Part shown: one piece after another, positions 1 to 11,391 of the stretch
Numbering within the stretch: position 1 is the first letter of the stretch
Layout of the letters: each line of letters opens with the position of its first letter
NCBI GenBank assembly: GCA_947462335.1
Contig: OX381714.1
Location: 52,373,800-52,437,799, forward strand
Source of the DNA: Harmothoe impar
Lineage: Eukaryota; Annelida; Polychaeta; Phyllodocida; Polynoidae
Direction of reading: 5' to 3'
DNA length: 64,000 nt
Notes under the pieces: model-generated
Databases searched by the model: none
The model's input: the letters and a program-made list of their open reading frames with translations, nothing else
What the model was told of the DNA's origin: nothing
Position numbers and translations under genes: made by a program

Positions 1-134
1 TTGTTTTGACATCCCACCAACCCTGCTCGCTGATTGGTGGAGCCTGGCTACGTCATGCCCTCAATCTCCAACATTGATTCCAACATAGAATTTGTAAGGG
101 GGCCAGCTTGGGGCGATGTTATAGCCTAACCAGC

Positions 135-229
135 GTTTCCCTCCGCATTTACCACAGCCGGATAGGCATGGGTGCCAGCGTGTTCGCCTCACACACCAAG
201 GGTCCCCGGATCGAACCTAGGTGGAAACG
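135..229 (+). mobile_element. tRNA-Val(CAC)-like SINE head or tRNA pseudogene
   Basis: The segment around TGTTCGCCTCACAC and GGTCCCCGGATCGAACC closely resembles the anticodon arm (CAC) and T arm of animal valine tRNA. GTTTCC at 135 and GGAAAC at 223 could form the acceptor stem. The spacing is about 20 bases too long in the D-arm region, and the T stem carries mismatches, so this is a degenerate copy rather than a working tRNA. AT-rich sequence with A-runs follows, as in a SINE body. Confidence 0.5.
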
Positions 230-473
230 AACCATTTTTAAAGGGCCTATATGTATGTGAAAAAAAATGCCTAGAATTATTTTAACGAAGGGGTAAGTAA
301 AGTCCAAATTCTACCTTTATAGTAAAAAAGAAATTAGAAAAAAATATTGATTTTCAAAGAAATTATACCAAAAAATGCCTTTTCTTCTATAACTCGGTAA
401 ATAATGGTCCTACAGGGCTGGAAATCCGCCTGTAGACTCCTTGTTTCGCCACCTCCCTCCACCAGCGCCTCCA

Positions 474-540
474 CGGCGTCGTGGTTAGCACGTCGGACTT
501 CAAGTCTTGATGTAGCGTGTTCGAGTCTCCATGAAACCTC
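474..540 (+). mobile_element. tRNA-derived SINE head
   Basis: TGGTTAGCACG (482-492) fits an RNA polymerase III A box. GTGTTCGAGTCTCC (518-531) fits a B box at the right distance. The anticodon stem is imperfect and there is no convincing acceptor stem, so this is more likely a SINE promoter than a functional tRNA gene. Parent tRNA not assigned. Confidence 0.5.
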
Positions 541-561
541 GGATTTTATGGCTGAGGATCT

Positions 562-725
562 TCAGAATCGTTCTGATCTCCGCTCCCATTCAGAAACGTT
601 CTGATATTCAGGATATCAGAAAGATTCTGAATTCCCCATTCAGAATCGTTCTGATATCCAGAATATCAGAACGATTTCACCTCCCCAAGTCTCCGGTATG
701 CACCAATATCAGAACGGGAATATCA
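562..725. repeat. Short tandem/inverted repeat of CAGAATCGTTCTGATAT
   Basis: The motif CAGAATCGTTCTGA and the palindrome CAGGATATCAGA/CAGAATATCAGA recur at least five times in both orientations, including an isolated ATATCAGAACGGGAATATCA near 705. They directly follow the tRNA-like segment and could be its body or a separate minisatellite. The open frame across this stretch is a by-product of the repeat. Confidence 0.6.
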
Positions 726-1100
726 CCTAAAAACAGGGATGAAAGTCTTCAAGTTTTTCCCTGAAATCAAGTTTTTTTTAAGTCAAAAAAATATAATCGG
801 GATTAGGATATATTTGATAATTACTCAATATAAACTCAAACAAACTTATTTTGTTTGTGTAATCCTATGATAAGACAGCAGAATCATCACTGGTTCATCC
901 TCAGTGGTCCTACCCATACACAAACAGGCTACACCACACTGATCTCAGTGTCAAGTTTTTCTCAGCCAATTTCAAGTTAACTTGAGAAACCTTGAAGCCC
1001 TCTCTCTCCTCTATAGTCCTATGCATTTACACTCTTCGCATGAGGCTTAGCCACTGAAACTAAGGTGCTATGCATGGAGAGTGTATGGACAGATTTCTCA

Positions 1101-1198
1101 TTCTCCTCAGCAGGAGATAACGTCCATGATCACATGGACATGACAAATGCTTCTCCTCAGCAGGAGATGACGTCCAGGAGAATATAGACATGACAAAT
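1101..1198 (+). repeat. Two-unit 50 bp tandem duplication
   Basis: Units at 1101-1148 and 1151-1198 each start TTCTCCTCAGCAGGAGAT, continue through ACGTCCA and end GACATGACAAAT. They differ by a handful of substitutions. No coding potential was seen. Confidence 0.7.
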
Positions 1199-1544
1199 CC
1201 TGCTGCAAAGCACTAGATATATGTGTCTATAGATGCATAAACATTCATATGCTCTATAATGTAGTTATGAGGTATGTTATATCTTCAAGTTTTTTTGACA
1301 TAGTCGACTTTCATCCCTGTAAAAAGCACGCTGAGAGCCCATATCGTATAATAATGAGGGTTATCGTTATAATTTTTATGATAACTTAAGAAATGAATAT
1401 GCCCAAATCCAGGAAGATATTAAAGTCACTTGTATGTTATAAACAGTGAAATAAGATTTTTAAAAATTAAAAATGGAAATTTTCTAAACTTTTCAATGAA
1501 CCATTGACTATCTTTGATTCTCAGCAATAGACCCTGCTGACACT

Positions 1545-1618
1545 TGCCTGGTAAGCTCAGCCAGTGAGGTGCATGTCTGTAAATCCTAGGGTCGAGGGTT
1601 CGAGGCTCTTGTGGGGAA
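1545..1618 (+). mobile_element. tRNA-derived SINE head
   Basis: GGTAAGCTCAGCCAGTGAGG resembles a tRNA D arm/A box. GGGTTCGAGGCTC (1596-1608) resembles a B box. A-rich sequence containing AAACTTACTAAAATG follows. Stem pairing is weak, so a SINE-like relic is preferred over a tRNA gene. Confidence 0.45.
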
Positions 1619-1815
1619 ACTTACTAAAATGTTTTCAAAAGTTAGTCCTTAAACAACACACACCAGGGGGAGTCGGGGGAGTTTTAAACTCCACAGGGTC
1701 CCAACACTAGTTTCTCATACTAATTTCCCTTCACCTTCACAACGCCTCACCCTTGTCACTGCTATACCACATCACAACATGGCAACGTCACCCTCACACA
1801 ACCTCACCCATGTTA

Positions 1816-2022
1816 GGGAGTGGTCATTTTTTAACAACAGGGAAATTGGTGGATTTTTGGGGGGACCAAAAAAATTTGGACCCCTTGAAGGGGGGGCACC
1901 AAAAAAGTTGTACACCTTTTTAGCAAAAAAGCCCGCACGTTACTATAGCTCTGTGGTGGGGGGGGGGGGGGACCCGCTCGCGCGAAAATCCACCAAAATT
2001 ATTTTTTTAAATGACCACTCCC
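1816..2022. mobile_element. Family I inverted-repeat transposon (MITE)
   Basis: The ends GGGAGTGGTCATTTTTTAA (1816-1834) and TTAAATGACCACTCCC (2007-2022) are inverted copies. A second inner pair, ATTGGTGGATTTTT and AAAATCCACCAAAATT, extends the fold. The centre holds G-runs. The open frame spanning it is not a gene. Related ends occur near 13262, 20304, 20752 and 56650. Confidence 0.75.
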
Positions 2023-3000
2023 ATAGGTGGTATGAGGCAGGGTTCCCACTTGTCATGAAATAAAAAAGCTGCTAGAGAATCTTATGACATTTTGCCGTGT
2101 GTCATTGAATGTCATGGAAAATGAAAACAATTAGATAAATGTAACAGAATCCCCTAAAATGTACCATCCGTTCTAGATTTTGGACATTTTCACAGGGGCA
2201 GGCCCCCTGACCCCCACAAAAAGATCTTGTGTACAAAATAAGATCTCCTATAAGGGAATGTTCACAAATTATGTAATATTTTTCAATTTTCTATTTGATT
2301 ATGCTGCTAACTAATCTAATCCAAAGTGATTTGAAGATAGCCATAAAACAAAATGGTCATCTGACCACAAAATTAAAATTCTTAGCTAGTTAAGAACTAG
2401 CTTTTTCAAGTGGCTTTCCCATAGAATTGAGCACTGTACCATGCCATTTTCTTTACCTTTTCTAGTTCCTGATGTATTGAATTAATATTATACTAAGTTA
2501 TATGCAGAAATCGATAGAATATCTAGATCATCGAACAGGTAGCAATACCCTTTAAGTGACGATATGTGACCCGACCATACATTTGTATAGACAAATTTAC
2601 CCAAAATATTGGTGGGCGACCAGTCTCTCACATTAATCTGATGTCAGGCTTAAAAATAATATTCCAACTAGAGCCAACGTCATGATCTCCTTTCAAATCA
2701 CACCCTAAGACTATTTGACTTTAATATTGTCAACATTTTGGTATCCCATTTCTCTCAATTTTAACGTTACCAGTTCAATTCTATTCTGTCATCTAACCCG
2801 TTCTGTCTCCTGACCTCCCTTACTCTAATGGTAGTGCAAATTATTTCTATGAACCAGAATGCATCTAAGGTGACGATGAAGGGCCTTCCATACACCATGA
2901 CGCTTCCTAATACAATGAGCATTCCAGCTCTGGCCCACTACGTTGCTATGGTTATCTGGCTGGGTACCTCCCTCCTTTCAGTCATGACAATGACCCTAGA
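2023..3000. other. No gene recognised
   Basis: AT-rich unique-looking sequence with stops in all frames. I see no splice-bounded exon, RNA gene or clear transposon end here. Confidence 0.5.
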
Positions 3001-3007
3001 CCCCTAA

Positions 3008-3225
3008 ATTCGACACGGTGACATGGACATTTCTTAAATTCGACATGCGACATGAGGCCTAGTGACATGCGACATGAGGCTTAAAAAGATAGTGACATGG
3101 GACATGGACAGTTCTTAAAATCGACATGGGACATGAGCATTTTAAAGCGACATAGACATGTGACATGGCCATTTCTTAAAATCGACATGCAACATGGGGA
3201 CCCCCCATCAAGGGCCCCATGACAA
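3008..3225 (-). repeat. Family D CATGTCGATTTTAAGAA repeat array
   Basis: Read on the minus strand this is a run of degenerate ~30-35 bp units built from CATGTC, a TCGATTTTAAGAA linker and CATGTC again. It is bounded by GGGGTCCCC-type sequence at 3195-3215, followed by CCCTTGATGGGG on that strand. The same arrangement recurs at 6428, 17115, 42290 and 61775. Function unknown. Confidence 0.75.
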
Positions 3226-3720
3226 TGACAGGAAGTGACATCACAATTAGGTGACAGCCAATGGCTGAGCTCCTCTCCAGGGGATGAGGGTATCACTCTC
3301 TAGGATAATCTAGATCTGAACCTAAATCTACCAGAATGAACCATTTCAAGTCTAGACTTTTAAATTCTTGTAAAATTGTTAATTTAGAATTATCCTATTT
3401 TGTCCCATATGTACCATTTAGAATAGATCACCATCAACTTTTTCCAAGACATTTCCGTCCAAAAACAAAGATCTAACCTTAATTATAGAGGATATCGCAT
3501 ATCTGGGCTTTGATCTATGTTGTGCCAAAAAGCCTTAGAATGCACTGTTTTACGCCGAAACTCTAAAATACAGTACAATTCCTTCCCCTCAAAGAACAAG
3601 GTTACAGTCTTAATCATAGATGATATAAATACAGATTTGAATCTTAATCGATATGGTGCGAAGTTGTAATAGCATGGGAGTTAAACTCCATCAAATTGTA
3701 GAGCGCCCACAGGGAGGATA
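3226..3720. other. No gene recognised
   Basis: Unique-looking AT-rich sequence without a convincing open frame, splice pair or transposon terminus. Confidence 0.45.
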
Positions 3721-4088
3721 GCCTACATGGCATGGGAGCCGCCATTTCTTTCTGTCCCCTGACTCAGAGCAGTGTATTGTAGGTAAATCTGTTTTCAGCC
3801 ACTGTTCACACCTAGGAACAATGACCACAGATAAGACTGATGGGTGACATCCCACCCCTATCTTAATCACCTTCCCATTGTCTCAGGTGTGAAGTGAGGG
3901 ACTTAGCCTGATTGAGAGACAATGCATTAATTACACTCTGACTGACTGACATGTGGTCACCCACAGAGGTGTTAATGCTCTATTTTGCTAAGATTTGAAA
4001 TATTCACATCGCTGTAAGCTTATCTAATTAAAGACTGTCTCATGGGGAAAACATTAATCTAATTTATACAAAATATAAACAGATAGTA
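3721..4088 (+). repeat. Family J dispersed repeat, copy 1
   Basis: It aligns with 7894-8280 over its full length. Shared landmarks are GCCTACATGG, CACACCTAGGAAC, GACATCCCACCCCTATC against GGCATCCCACCCCTATC, GAAGTGAGGGACTTAGCC and CTGTAAGCTTATCTAATTAA. Copy 1 has about 30 extra bases near its start, which also occur in the inverted fragment at 8519-8652. No open frame is kept between copies. Confidence 0.85.
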
Positions 4089-4090
4089 AC

Positions 4091-4298
4091 ATGGGCAGAA
4101 AATGTAGGGTCCGTAGGTCGGATTTTTTAAAGATTTTTTACTTCTTTTTTATTTTACATGATTTCAAGTACTAGCCGACTGGTCCCAAGACGCTAAGATT
4201 GACCAAAAAAGGGTTAACATACGGAAATTTCTTCAAAATTGCATATAAAAACGTAGGGTCGGCCCTGTTTTGATAAAACCTTCTTTTTTGTGGTCTAA
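4091..4298 (+). mobile_element. Family B MITE copy
   Basis: It shares the order of blocks seen in the complete element at 39461-39688: GTAGGGTCCGTAGGTCGG, a T-rich tract, GTACTAGCCGA, AAAATTGCAT, ACGTAGGGTCGGCCCTG and a C(T)n end. The left terminus is replaced by the end of the Family J repeat. Confidence 0.75.
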
Positions 4299-4519
4299 AT
4301 TAAATGCTTCCTTCACAACAGGAGTAGCCTAACAACAGACCGGTTACCATGGGTAGTACCATGCAGACTGTAGCCTTGTTTCTACGATTCCTGGTAGCTG
4401 TAATTAGTTATTTCTATATTTATAGTGGCACCACTTCCAGGAAGCTGTGCCGCCGTGGGGTTGGGTTCCAGGAAGGAGAAGCAGCTTTCTGCTGTTTTTG
4501 ACCCGCCAGCTAACTCTTC

Positions 4520-4617
4520 ATGTCACATACCGAGTGTAAGAGGCTGATTCCAGTCAAGGTGGATATTGAGACGCTAAAATTAATCAATACCAAGCCACGA
4601 GACAAGCGCCGGGCACA
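4520..4617 (+). CDS. Gene 1, proposed first coding exon (product unknown)
   Basis: An ATG at 4520 follows an in-frame TAA at 4511, so translation should begin here. The 32 complete codons encode a charged start, MSHTECKRLIPVKVDIETLK, then a lysine/arginine-rich stretch (KPRDKRR). The exon ends ...GCACA at 4617 against a consensus donor GTAAGT, leaving two bases of a split codon. Many codons end in C or G, unlike the AT-rich flanks. A weak TATA-like TATATTTATA lies at 4415, about 100 bases upstream, and could serve this exon. I do not recognise the family and no homologue is asserted. The splice donor and codon use are visible; that this is a gene is inference. Confidence 0.45.
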
Positions 4618-4655
4618 GTAAGTGTAACTATACTATATATATTAAGTAAACATAT

Positions 4656-4771
4656 TACCCAGCAAACACTTTTTTTACGTTTCTAACGTTATATAACGTT
4701 TTGCCACAGTGAGGAGCGATAGAGAAACGTTATATAAAGTTTTATAACGTGTTTTTTTTGTTTACTGGGTA
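4656..4771. mobile_element. Family H MITE
   Basis: Ends TACCCAGCAAACAC and GTTTACTGGGTA are inverted copies flanked by TA. The interior holds the palindrome AACGTTATATAACGTT and a second AACGTTATATAAAGTT. Other copies are at 33036 and 53104. It lies in the proposed first intron of gene 1, 40 bases after the donor. Confidence 0.8.
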
Positions 4772-5245
4772 ATGATTTTTCTGGTCACAAACGAATTGCA
4801 TGCTAGCCACCTATAAGATACTGTAGTATCTGTTATTTGTGTTAATTAGTGTCAGGGCATCTTCTGTTCAGTGGAGTGTGAAGAGCGAATAAGATGTTAA
4901 AGGGAGCAGCCATCTATAGAAATTAAAATATGTATGAGACATAATCCGAGTCCAAATCTAAGCTACATGGGATAAACGGAACCACACGGGACCTAGACTC
5001 GGCCAGCGTCTATCCTACAAGTTGGATAGCCTCAGACTAGCTCAACCAGTACCTTTTTCCACCACAAGGGCTCCAAATGGGACTGTTGTTAAATTAAAAA
5101 GACGATATGGTATCAACGTTTTAATAAAGCAAAGTTTGATCCCTAGCCCACATGAGGCCAGTAGCTTTCTGAGTGTCATTGCTTCATGAATTCAACCCTG
5201 GTGACTTACACACAAGGGGTTCATTCATGCATTATGCCGCCCCTA

Positions 5246-5520
5246 CACAGAGAGAAAATGAAGGCGTCGCCATGACTCTTTTACCAGAGTCTAGTTGACT
5301 CTGGTAACAGAGTCATGATGCCTCTGGTGGAGGGGTCACAGCTTCTCCAGTTAACTGTTATTGATCCTTGTGGATATTGACTCTACCTCTTGACTCTATC
5401 AGTACAGAGCCGGGGTACAGAGTCAAGTGCAGTTGACTCTGCCCACAGCAGAGTCAATTGTAGTTTGACCATTGATGAAGAGTCAAATAAAAATCTGTTG
5501 ACTCTGATAATAGTTTCACA
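5246..5520. mobile_element. Family F-related repeat rich in TTGACTC
   Basis: The left end CACAGAGAGAAAATGAAG resembles the Family F terminus seen complete at 12645. The interior has about ten TTGACTC/GAGTCAA copies in both orientations (for example at 5276, 5300, 5377, 5419 and 5450), forming many small stems. The right boundary is not clear. Confidence 0.5.
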
Positions 5521-5933
5521 TGAAACTACCTGTTGGGGCAACCAACACTAATTTTGGTGTTAGGGACAACCACAAGGTAGAGCCACTATCAATAATTTAG
5601 ATATTTGTTACATGTCACACAGTTTTGATTCATTATAGAAAAGTCCACTATGTCAAAATAGTGTAATTAAGGGATGTCAATGGAAAAGCTTTCCAGTTGA
5701 CTTAACTGAATCAAATGTGATAAAATCTACACAATTCATTCCAAGCACATCAATAGTGTAGAGCTTAGACACCATATTTGTGGGGAAGGGAAATAATCAT
5801 AAGGCTGGGCACTTAGTGCGTGAGATATAATGTGTGGCACTGCCTACTATTGTATATAGATCTGCTATTGGCATCTCATATGTGGCCAATGGTCTGCAGA
5901 ATGTAGTGTGAGGCAAATATAACTTAGCCCTTT
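5521..5933. other. Intronic sequence, nothing recognised
   Basis: AT-rich sequence between two TTGACTC-rich repeats, inside the proposed first intron of gene 1. No exon, RNA or transposon end was recognised. Confidence 0.4.
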
Positions 5934-6281
5934 CACACAGGGAGAAGTGGTGGACATGACAACATGTTTTGTTATTGACCTCTCTTGGGCAATAACCTCA
6001 CCTACTCACTGTTCTCACATGGCCTGTCTACTAATTATATACACCTGTTGCCCCCACTCTACCCTGGCATAAGTACACAACCCACCTTACCTGCATGCCA
6101 CTCATGTATTCAAGTAACGAGTTTGACTCCCGCTCTTTTGAGGGGTCAACTGTTGTTGACTCTTCAGGAACGGAGAGTCAAACTCATTTGACTCCCCTCA
6201 ACAGGTGTCATGTGGGAGACAAACTGCGACTCTGGCTGTCAGAGTTGTGGCGACACAGTGATTCTACTTCTTTTCTCAGTG
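5934..6281. mobile_element. Family F-like element abutting gene 1 exon 2
   Basis: The right end, GATTCTACTTCTTTTCTCAGTG (read as the complement, CACTGAGAAAAGAAGTAG...), matches about 19 of 24 positions of the Family F terminus CACAGAGAAAAGAAACAGAG. The left end is probably the CACACAGGGAGAAG near 5935. Several GAGTCAA motifs lie between (6122-6205). The pyrimidine tract in front of exon 2 belongs to this terminus. Confidence 0.45.
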
Positions 6282-6284
6282 CAG

Positions 6285-6332
6285 GATCAATGCCCTCAAA
6301 AAGGACGTCCTCAATAGGATATTCAGAACCAG
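6285..6332 (+). CDS. Gene 1, proposed exon 2
   Basis: The acceptor CTCAGTGCAG ends at 6284. The donor after ACCAG is GTAAAC at 6333. Read in the phase left by exon 1, the exon encodes (Q)INALKKDVLNRIFRT(R), an amphipathic helix-like segment whose codons mostly end in C or G (ATC, GCC, CTC, AAG, GAC, GTC, TTC, ACC). A competing acceptor five bases upstream (ending 6279) would give a different serine-rich frame that is also open through exon 16503-16585. I prefer the 6285 start on codon quality. The upstream pyrimidine tract appears to come from a transposon end. Identity of the protein unknown. Confidence 0.4.
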
Positions 6333-6427
6333 GTAAACATTGAAATATGGCTGAGCGGGTGGTCATTTAGCAGTTAAACAACTTGATAGATGTGTTTACG
6401 ATATCGCCATCCTTAGCCCTATGTGGG

Positions 6428-6518
6428 GCCCTTGATGGGAGGGGGTCCCTATGTCGCATGTCGATTTTTAAAAAAGACCCATGTCACGCACGTGTCTCTA
6501 AGGAAAACTCCGTGTCAC
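6428..6518 (+). repeat. Family D CATGTCGATT repeat, short copy
   Basis: It begins CCCTTGATGGGAGGGGGTCCC, the same lead-in as the complement of the 3.0 kb copy, then ATGTCGCATGTCGATTTTTA and further ATGTC units. Only about three units remain. Confidence 0.65.
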
Positions 6519-6830
6519 TAGCGTTGTGAGTTCCTCTCCAGGGCTGCAGTCATGTAGCATGACAAACCATGACGTACCAGCATGACGTACCATGACCGAT
6601 AAAGGCCATAATGCATTAAAGCACAATGCCGCCATTAAATGGTCAATGTCCTCCAAAGAACCGTCCTTGACCCACTCCACCCAGTGAAATACTCAGAATC
6701 TCTGCTTTTGAAAGTTCAAAAGTATCAGAGCGGAGCAGCATGGAGGTCATTTAGCATCATGATAGATGTGTTAACTATCGCCATCCTTGGGCCATTTATC
6801 TAACCGTCTCTGTGATGTAAGAAGTACTTT

Positions 6831-7076
6831 AACCCTTTAAAGGGCCGGGTAGTGCTTTAATGCATTGTGCTTGTTTGTCGCCATGATTTTTTAATGTAGC
6901 CCTGTGGTGTAACTCGCCAGTGTTGCATTTAAAGCATCATGACGACCCTTGTATATAGGGTTGGTAAGATTCTTGAATGGAACACTGGCGAGTTACTCAT
7001 CACATCATGATATAGATATAGTCTATGATCATGGCGATAAAGTTCATTAATGCAGTAAGCTGACCTTAAAGGGTTA
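6831..7076. mobile_element. Family C MITE
   Basis: Ends AACCCTTTAAAGGGCC and CCTTAAAGGGTTA are inverted copies. The interior has AACTCGCCAGTGTTGCAT paired with AACACTGGCGAGTTACTC, the family's characteristic inner palindrome. Confidence 0.75.
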
Positions 7077-7095
7077 TGTCACTATACATGTACAG

Positions 7096-7134
7096 GCTAA
7101 CTGGGTCTGTGTTCCACAACGTGCTGTCTGAGAG
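7096..7134 (+). CDS. Gene 1, optional 39 bp exon
   Basis: ATGTACAG (ending 7095) and GAGAG/GTGAGT (7134/7135) bound a 39-base segment. In the incoming phase it encodes (R)LTGSVFHNVLSE(R), with codons such as GTG TTC CAC AAC GTG CTG. Its length is a multiple of three, so including or skipping it leaves the downstream frame unchanged, as in a cassette exon. The acceptor's pyrimidine tract is poor, which is the main doubt. It begins 20 bases after a Family C transposon. Confidence 0.25.
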
Positions 7135-7893
7135 GTGAGTGATTTATTGACAGGTAAGGGCGGGGGGGGGGGGGGGGGCATGAGAGGGGGGGGGGGTCGA
7201 CTTATAGGTGGGTTAGTAGCTAATTTGGGGTCGATTTTTATTTTTACGCAATGAATTACCCCGGTAGTGTTTATACTGTCTAAACTGTATGTAGCTTTTA
7301 AAATCATCCTGATACTTATAAATGCATTACAGGTGACTGTTTAACACATGTAGAAAACCAGGTTAGGAAACCCCTCTCTGTAAGTGAGAGTCCCCTGGCA
7401 TAGTCTGACCATGCATATTTGATGTATTTATAAGTATCAGAAGGGTTTGAAAGTCCATACAGAAATTTATATGGACATTATGAACACAACTACGTTGTGC
7501 AACTGAAAAAAAAACGACCCCAAATCAGCTCCTAACTCTAAACACTGAAAAAGGCATACATACACACAACTATATATTTTCCTTTTTTGATGGGTGAGGT
7601 TCTTAAAAATCACCACTTATCGGGTGTTTTGTGGGTTATTTTTTGTTACTGTCATGACAATCTACCAAGGCCCCGCCCCCTCTCGCAATATATTTCTCAT
7701 CCCTACTTTAAGTAGCGGTTAATTGACAACAAAATTATGTTCCTTATTTCTTCTTATTTCTACTTTTTTAACCCGTCTGCAGTACCTTTGTTTTTAATAG
7801 GTTTATTGACAAGTCTCATATCAGTTAGACACTCCTCCGATGATGTCAGTAAAACGATATATACAAAGATATATAAGAAATTAATTTGCATAG
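7135..7893. other. Intronic sequence with a G-run
   Basis: It contains poly-G stretches at about 7167-7195 and otherwise AT-rich sequence. No exon or complete transposon was recognised. Confidence 0.4.
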
Positions 7894-8280
7894 AGCCTAC
7901 ATGGTATGGGAGCAGTGCATTGTGGGTAAATTTGTTATCAGCCACTGCTCACACCTAGGAACTATGGCCACAGATAACACTGATAGGACTGATGGGTGGC
8001 ATCCCACCCCTATCTTAATCACCTTAATCACCTCTTCATTGTCTCAGGTATGAAGTGAGGGACTTAGCCTGATTGGGAGACAATGCATTAATTACACTCT
8101 TACTGACTGATAATGTGGTCACCCACAAAGGTAGCTTACTTTGTTATACATGTATATGCTCTATTTCTCTGAGATTTGAAATATTCACATGGCTGTAAGC
8201 TTATCTAATTAAAGGCCATTCCATGGAGAAAAACATTGATCTGATTTATACAGAAGATAAACAGATAATAAATGAGAGAG
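7894..8280 (+). repeat. Family J dispersed repeat, copy 2
   Basis: Second copy of the 3721-4088 repeat with the same block order. It contains a small internal duplication (ATCTTAATCACCTTAATCACC) and an extra ~25 bases near AAAGGTAGCTTAC. Open frames in it are not shared with copy 1. Confidence 0.85.
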
Positions 8281-8518
8281 AACCCCCTAAAGTAAACTAC
8301 ACAAAGAGGGAAAATGGAGGCTTGACACACGACTACCTGAGCCTCCTGGTACATGCCTCTAAAACTAGCATAGGGGCGGGGGCAGTCAGGGCTACACCTC
8401 CAGAGAGCCAGAGAGTGCAATGAAGGTATTGTCTTCTTTAATATCAAGGTAATCCTGTCCTCTCACACCTGGAAAAAAGGGAAGGCCCTTAGGGTGGTTA
8501 TGACATGGGTGCAGTATA

Positions 8519-8652
8519 GCTTATCAGTCTTATCAGTGGTCATTGTTCAAGGGTGTGAACCGGGGTACTGATAATAAATTTACCCATAATGCACTGCTCT
8601 GGAGTCAGGGGCCTAACCACAATGCATTGCTCTGAGTCAAGATGGCGGCCTC
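8519..8652 (-). repeat. Family J fragment, inverted
   Basis: The minus strand reads GACTCAGAGCAATGCATTGTGG, a second GAGCAGTGCATTATGGGTAAAT, then GGTTCACACCC and GACCACTGATAAGACTGAT. This matches the first third of the Family J repeat, with the front motif duplicated. It runs into the Family A end at 8654. Confidence 0.65.
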
Positions 8653-9363
8653 CACACTGAAAAGTAAACTTGTGTAATAAACGATACTTTGTCTCTCTAT
8701 GATATTGGTAGAGTATCAATTAAAGAACAAAGTCGACACAGTTCGGATCAAGTGTTACAGGTTGCAAATCAGGTTTATTCAGATAACCTAGACAAGCAGT
8801 ATCTATGTGTGCGAACTCCCTATAGAGTTCGGAACGGGTCAGTAGGCTAATCAGCCGTAATGATCACGGGGTCTCCTCACCAGCGTGGCTCAGAGTAACC
8901 GACGAGTACCGTCAGATGCTGGGTATATATAGGCAGCCAGCCTGCGCGCGCACACGCAGACCGGAAGCCTATAGCGACCTCTGTCCATACCCCAAGCCCG
9001 GGGTAGGTGTCGCCACCTACCGTCGGACTGAAGGGTTCGGACTGAGTTCGCAACACAGCATCCAACAGCACTCGTCATATAACAAACCCGTATAACCCTA
9101 GCCCCTACACTTGTCTCCAGACTCATCGAAGTGACTATCATAAAATAAACGAGTCAAAAGTTGTCTAAACTATCAGGTTACCATCCCACAAATAGAATTT
9201 GGAGCTGGCAAATGTTGGGTTTTGGGCTGGCACATGCCAAGTGCCATGGGTCTTTTATCTCCAGCTAGAAGACCCGCTTCCTTGTCAGTTAGACAAGTTT
9301 TTGACTCGTTTATTTTATGACCGTCACTTGGACGAGTCTGGAGACAAGTTTACTTTTTGAGTG
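8653..9363. mobile_element. Family A MITE split by an LTR
   Basis: The left end CACACTGAAAAGTAAACTTG (8653-8672) and the remainder starting CTTGTCTCCAGACTC (9110) together rebuild a normal ~270 bp Family A element, as seen intact at 30031-30296. The right end is GAGACAAGTTTACTTTTTGA and closes at 9363. Everything from 8673 to 9109 is a later insertion. Confidence 0.85.
8673..9109 (-). mobile_element. Solo LTR of a retrotransposon
   Basis: A 437 bp insertion begins TGTAATAAACG and ends CCCCTACA, so it has TG...CA ends. It is flanked by direct CTTG (8669-8672 and 9110-9113), which is the interrupted sequence of a Family A element. On the minus strand it carries a TATATATA box (about 8924-8931) followed about 150 bases later by AATAAA (8774-8779), the order expected inside an LTR. 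No internal coding region or second LTR is present, so recombination has left a solo copy. A Gypsy-like origin fits the short target duplication but is not shown. Confidence 0.75.
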
Positions 9364-10748
<1,385 letters not shown>

Positions 10749-10852
10749 TAGAACCGGTTAACCGCACTGCTATGACGTCACGCAGTGAGTTTACATGGTA
10801 AACACGAGTTTACAGGGCAATTTGTTTTCTAATGTTAAACCTATGGTATAAA

Positions 10853-10950
10853 CAGAATAATACACAAATAAGCGCTTAGGTTGGTTGTTCGTGGCTATAA
10901 GGCATGAAGCGCAACCGAGTGCCTACTTATTCATGTATTATTCCCTTATT
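10853..10950. mobile_element. Small MITE
   Basis: AATAATACACAAATAAGCGC and its degenerate inverted partner near GTGCCTACTTATTCATGTATTATT bound about 95 bases. Confidence 0.45.
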
Positions 10951-11127
10951 AACTTGCCAGGAATATGAGTACCAGCAGAGCTTGGATGGTCAACCTTTAT
11001 TCTGTTATTGACACAGATAGCGGTTGTATCAGTGGCTGTGCACCCGTATTTCTGAAGAAAACACCGCTGACGTGCAAAGCTAGAAAAATGTGTCAATCAA
11101 ATTCGGACTTTTCATGATGTAACTTAG

Positions 11128-11378
11128 GCCACCCCAAAAAAAAGTTGTTTCTCATCACCCGGCAGTGAAAAATGTGACGAGGGTATTTTTTGTTTGAATT
11201 CTTTTTTACTGGGGGTCGAATATATATAAGTATATGCTTTAATTCTATACCATATATGCTAATAGTTATCCACTTTTCAACAGATTATCTTTAAAAAATC
11301 TTTATGACAAACGTTTTCCCAAAATCACGATTTTAATGATGCGCGCGGTGATGAGAAACAACTTTTTATTTGAGTGGC
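11128..11378. mobile_element. MITE with GTTGTTTCTCATCACC ends
   Basis: GCCACCCC(A)8GTTGTTTCTCATCACC at the left and GGTGATGAGAAACAAC...GAGTGGC at the right are inverted copies. A partial related end is at about 29595-29645. Confidence 0.75.
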
Positions 11379-11391
11379 TTTACATGGACGG

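Noticed and set aside
1779..2063. A 94-residue frame at 1779-2063
   Set aside because: It covers the whole Family I MITE, including its G-run and both inverted ends.
6280..6332. Alternative exon 2 start at 6280, giving a serine-rich frame (AGSMPSKRTSSIGYSEP)
   Set aside because: Also phase-consistent with exon 16503 and not excluded. I ranked it second because its codons are less biased and its leading bases belong to the transposon end.
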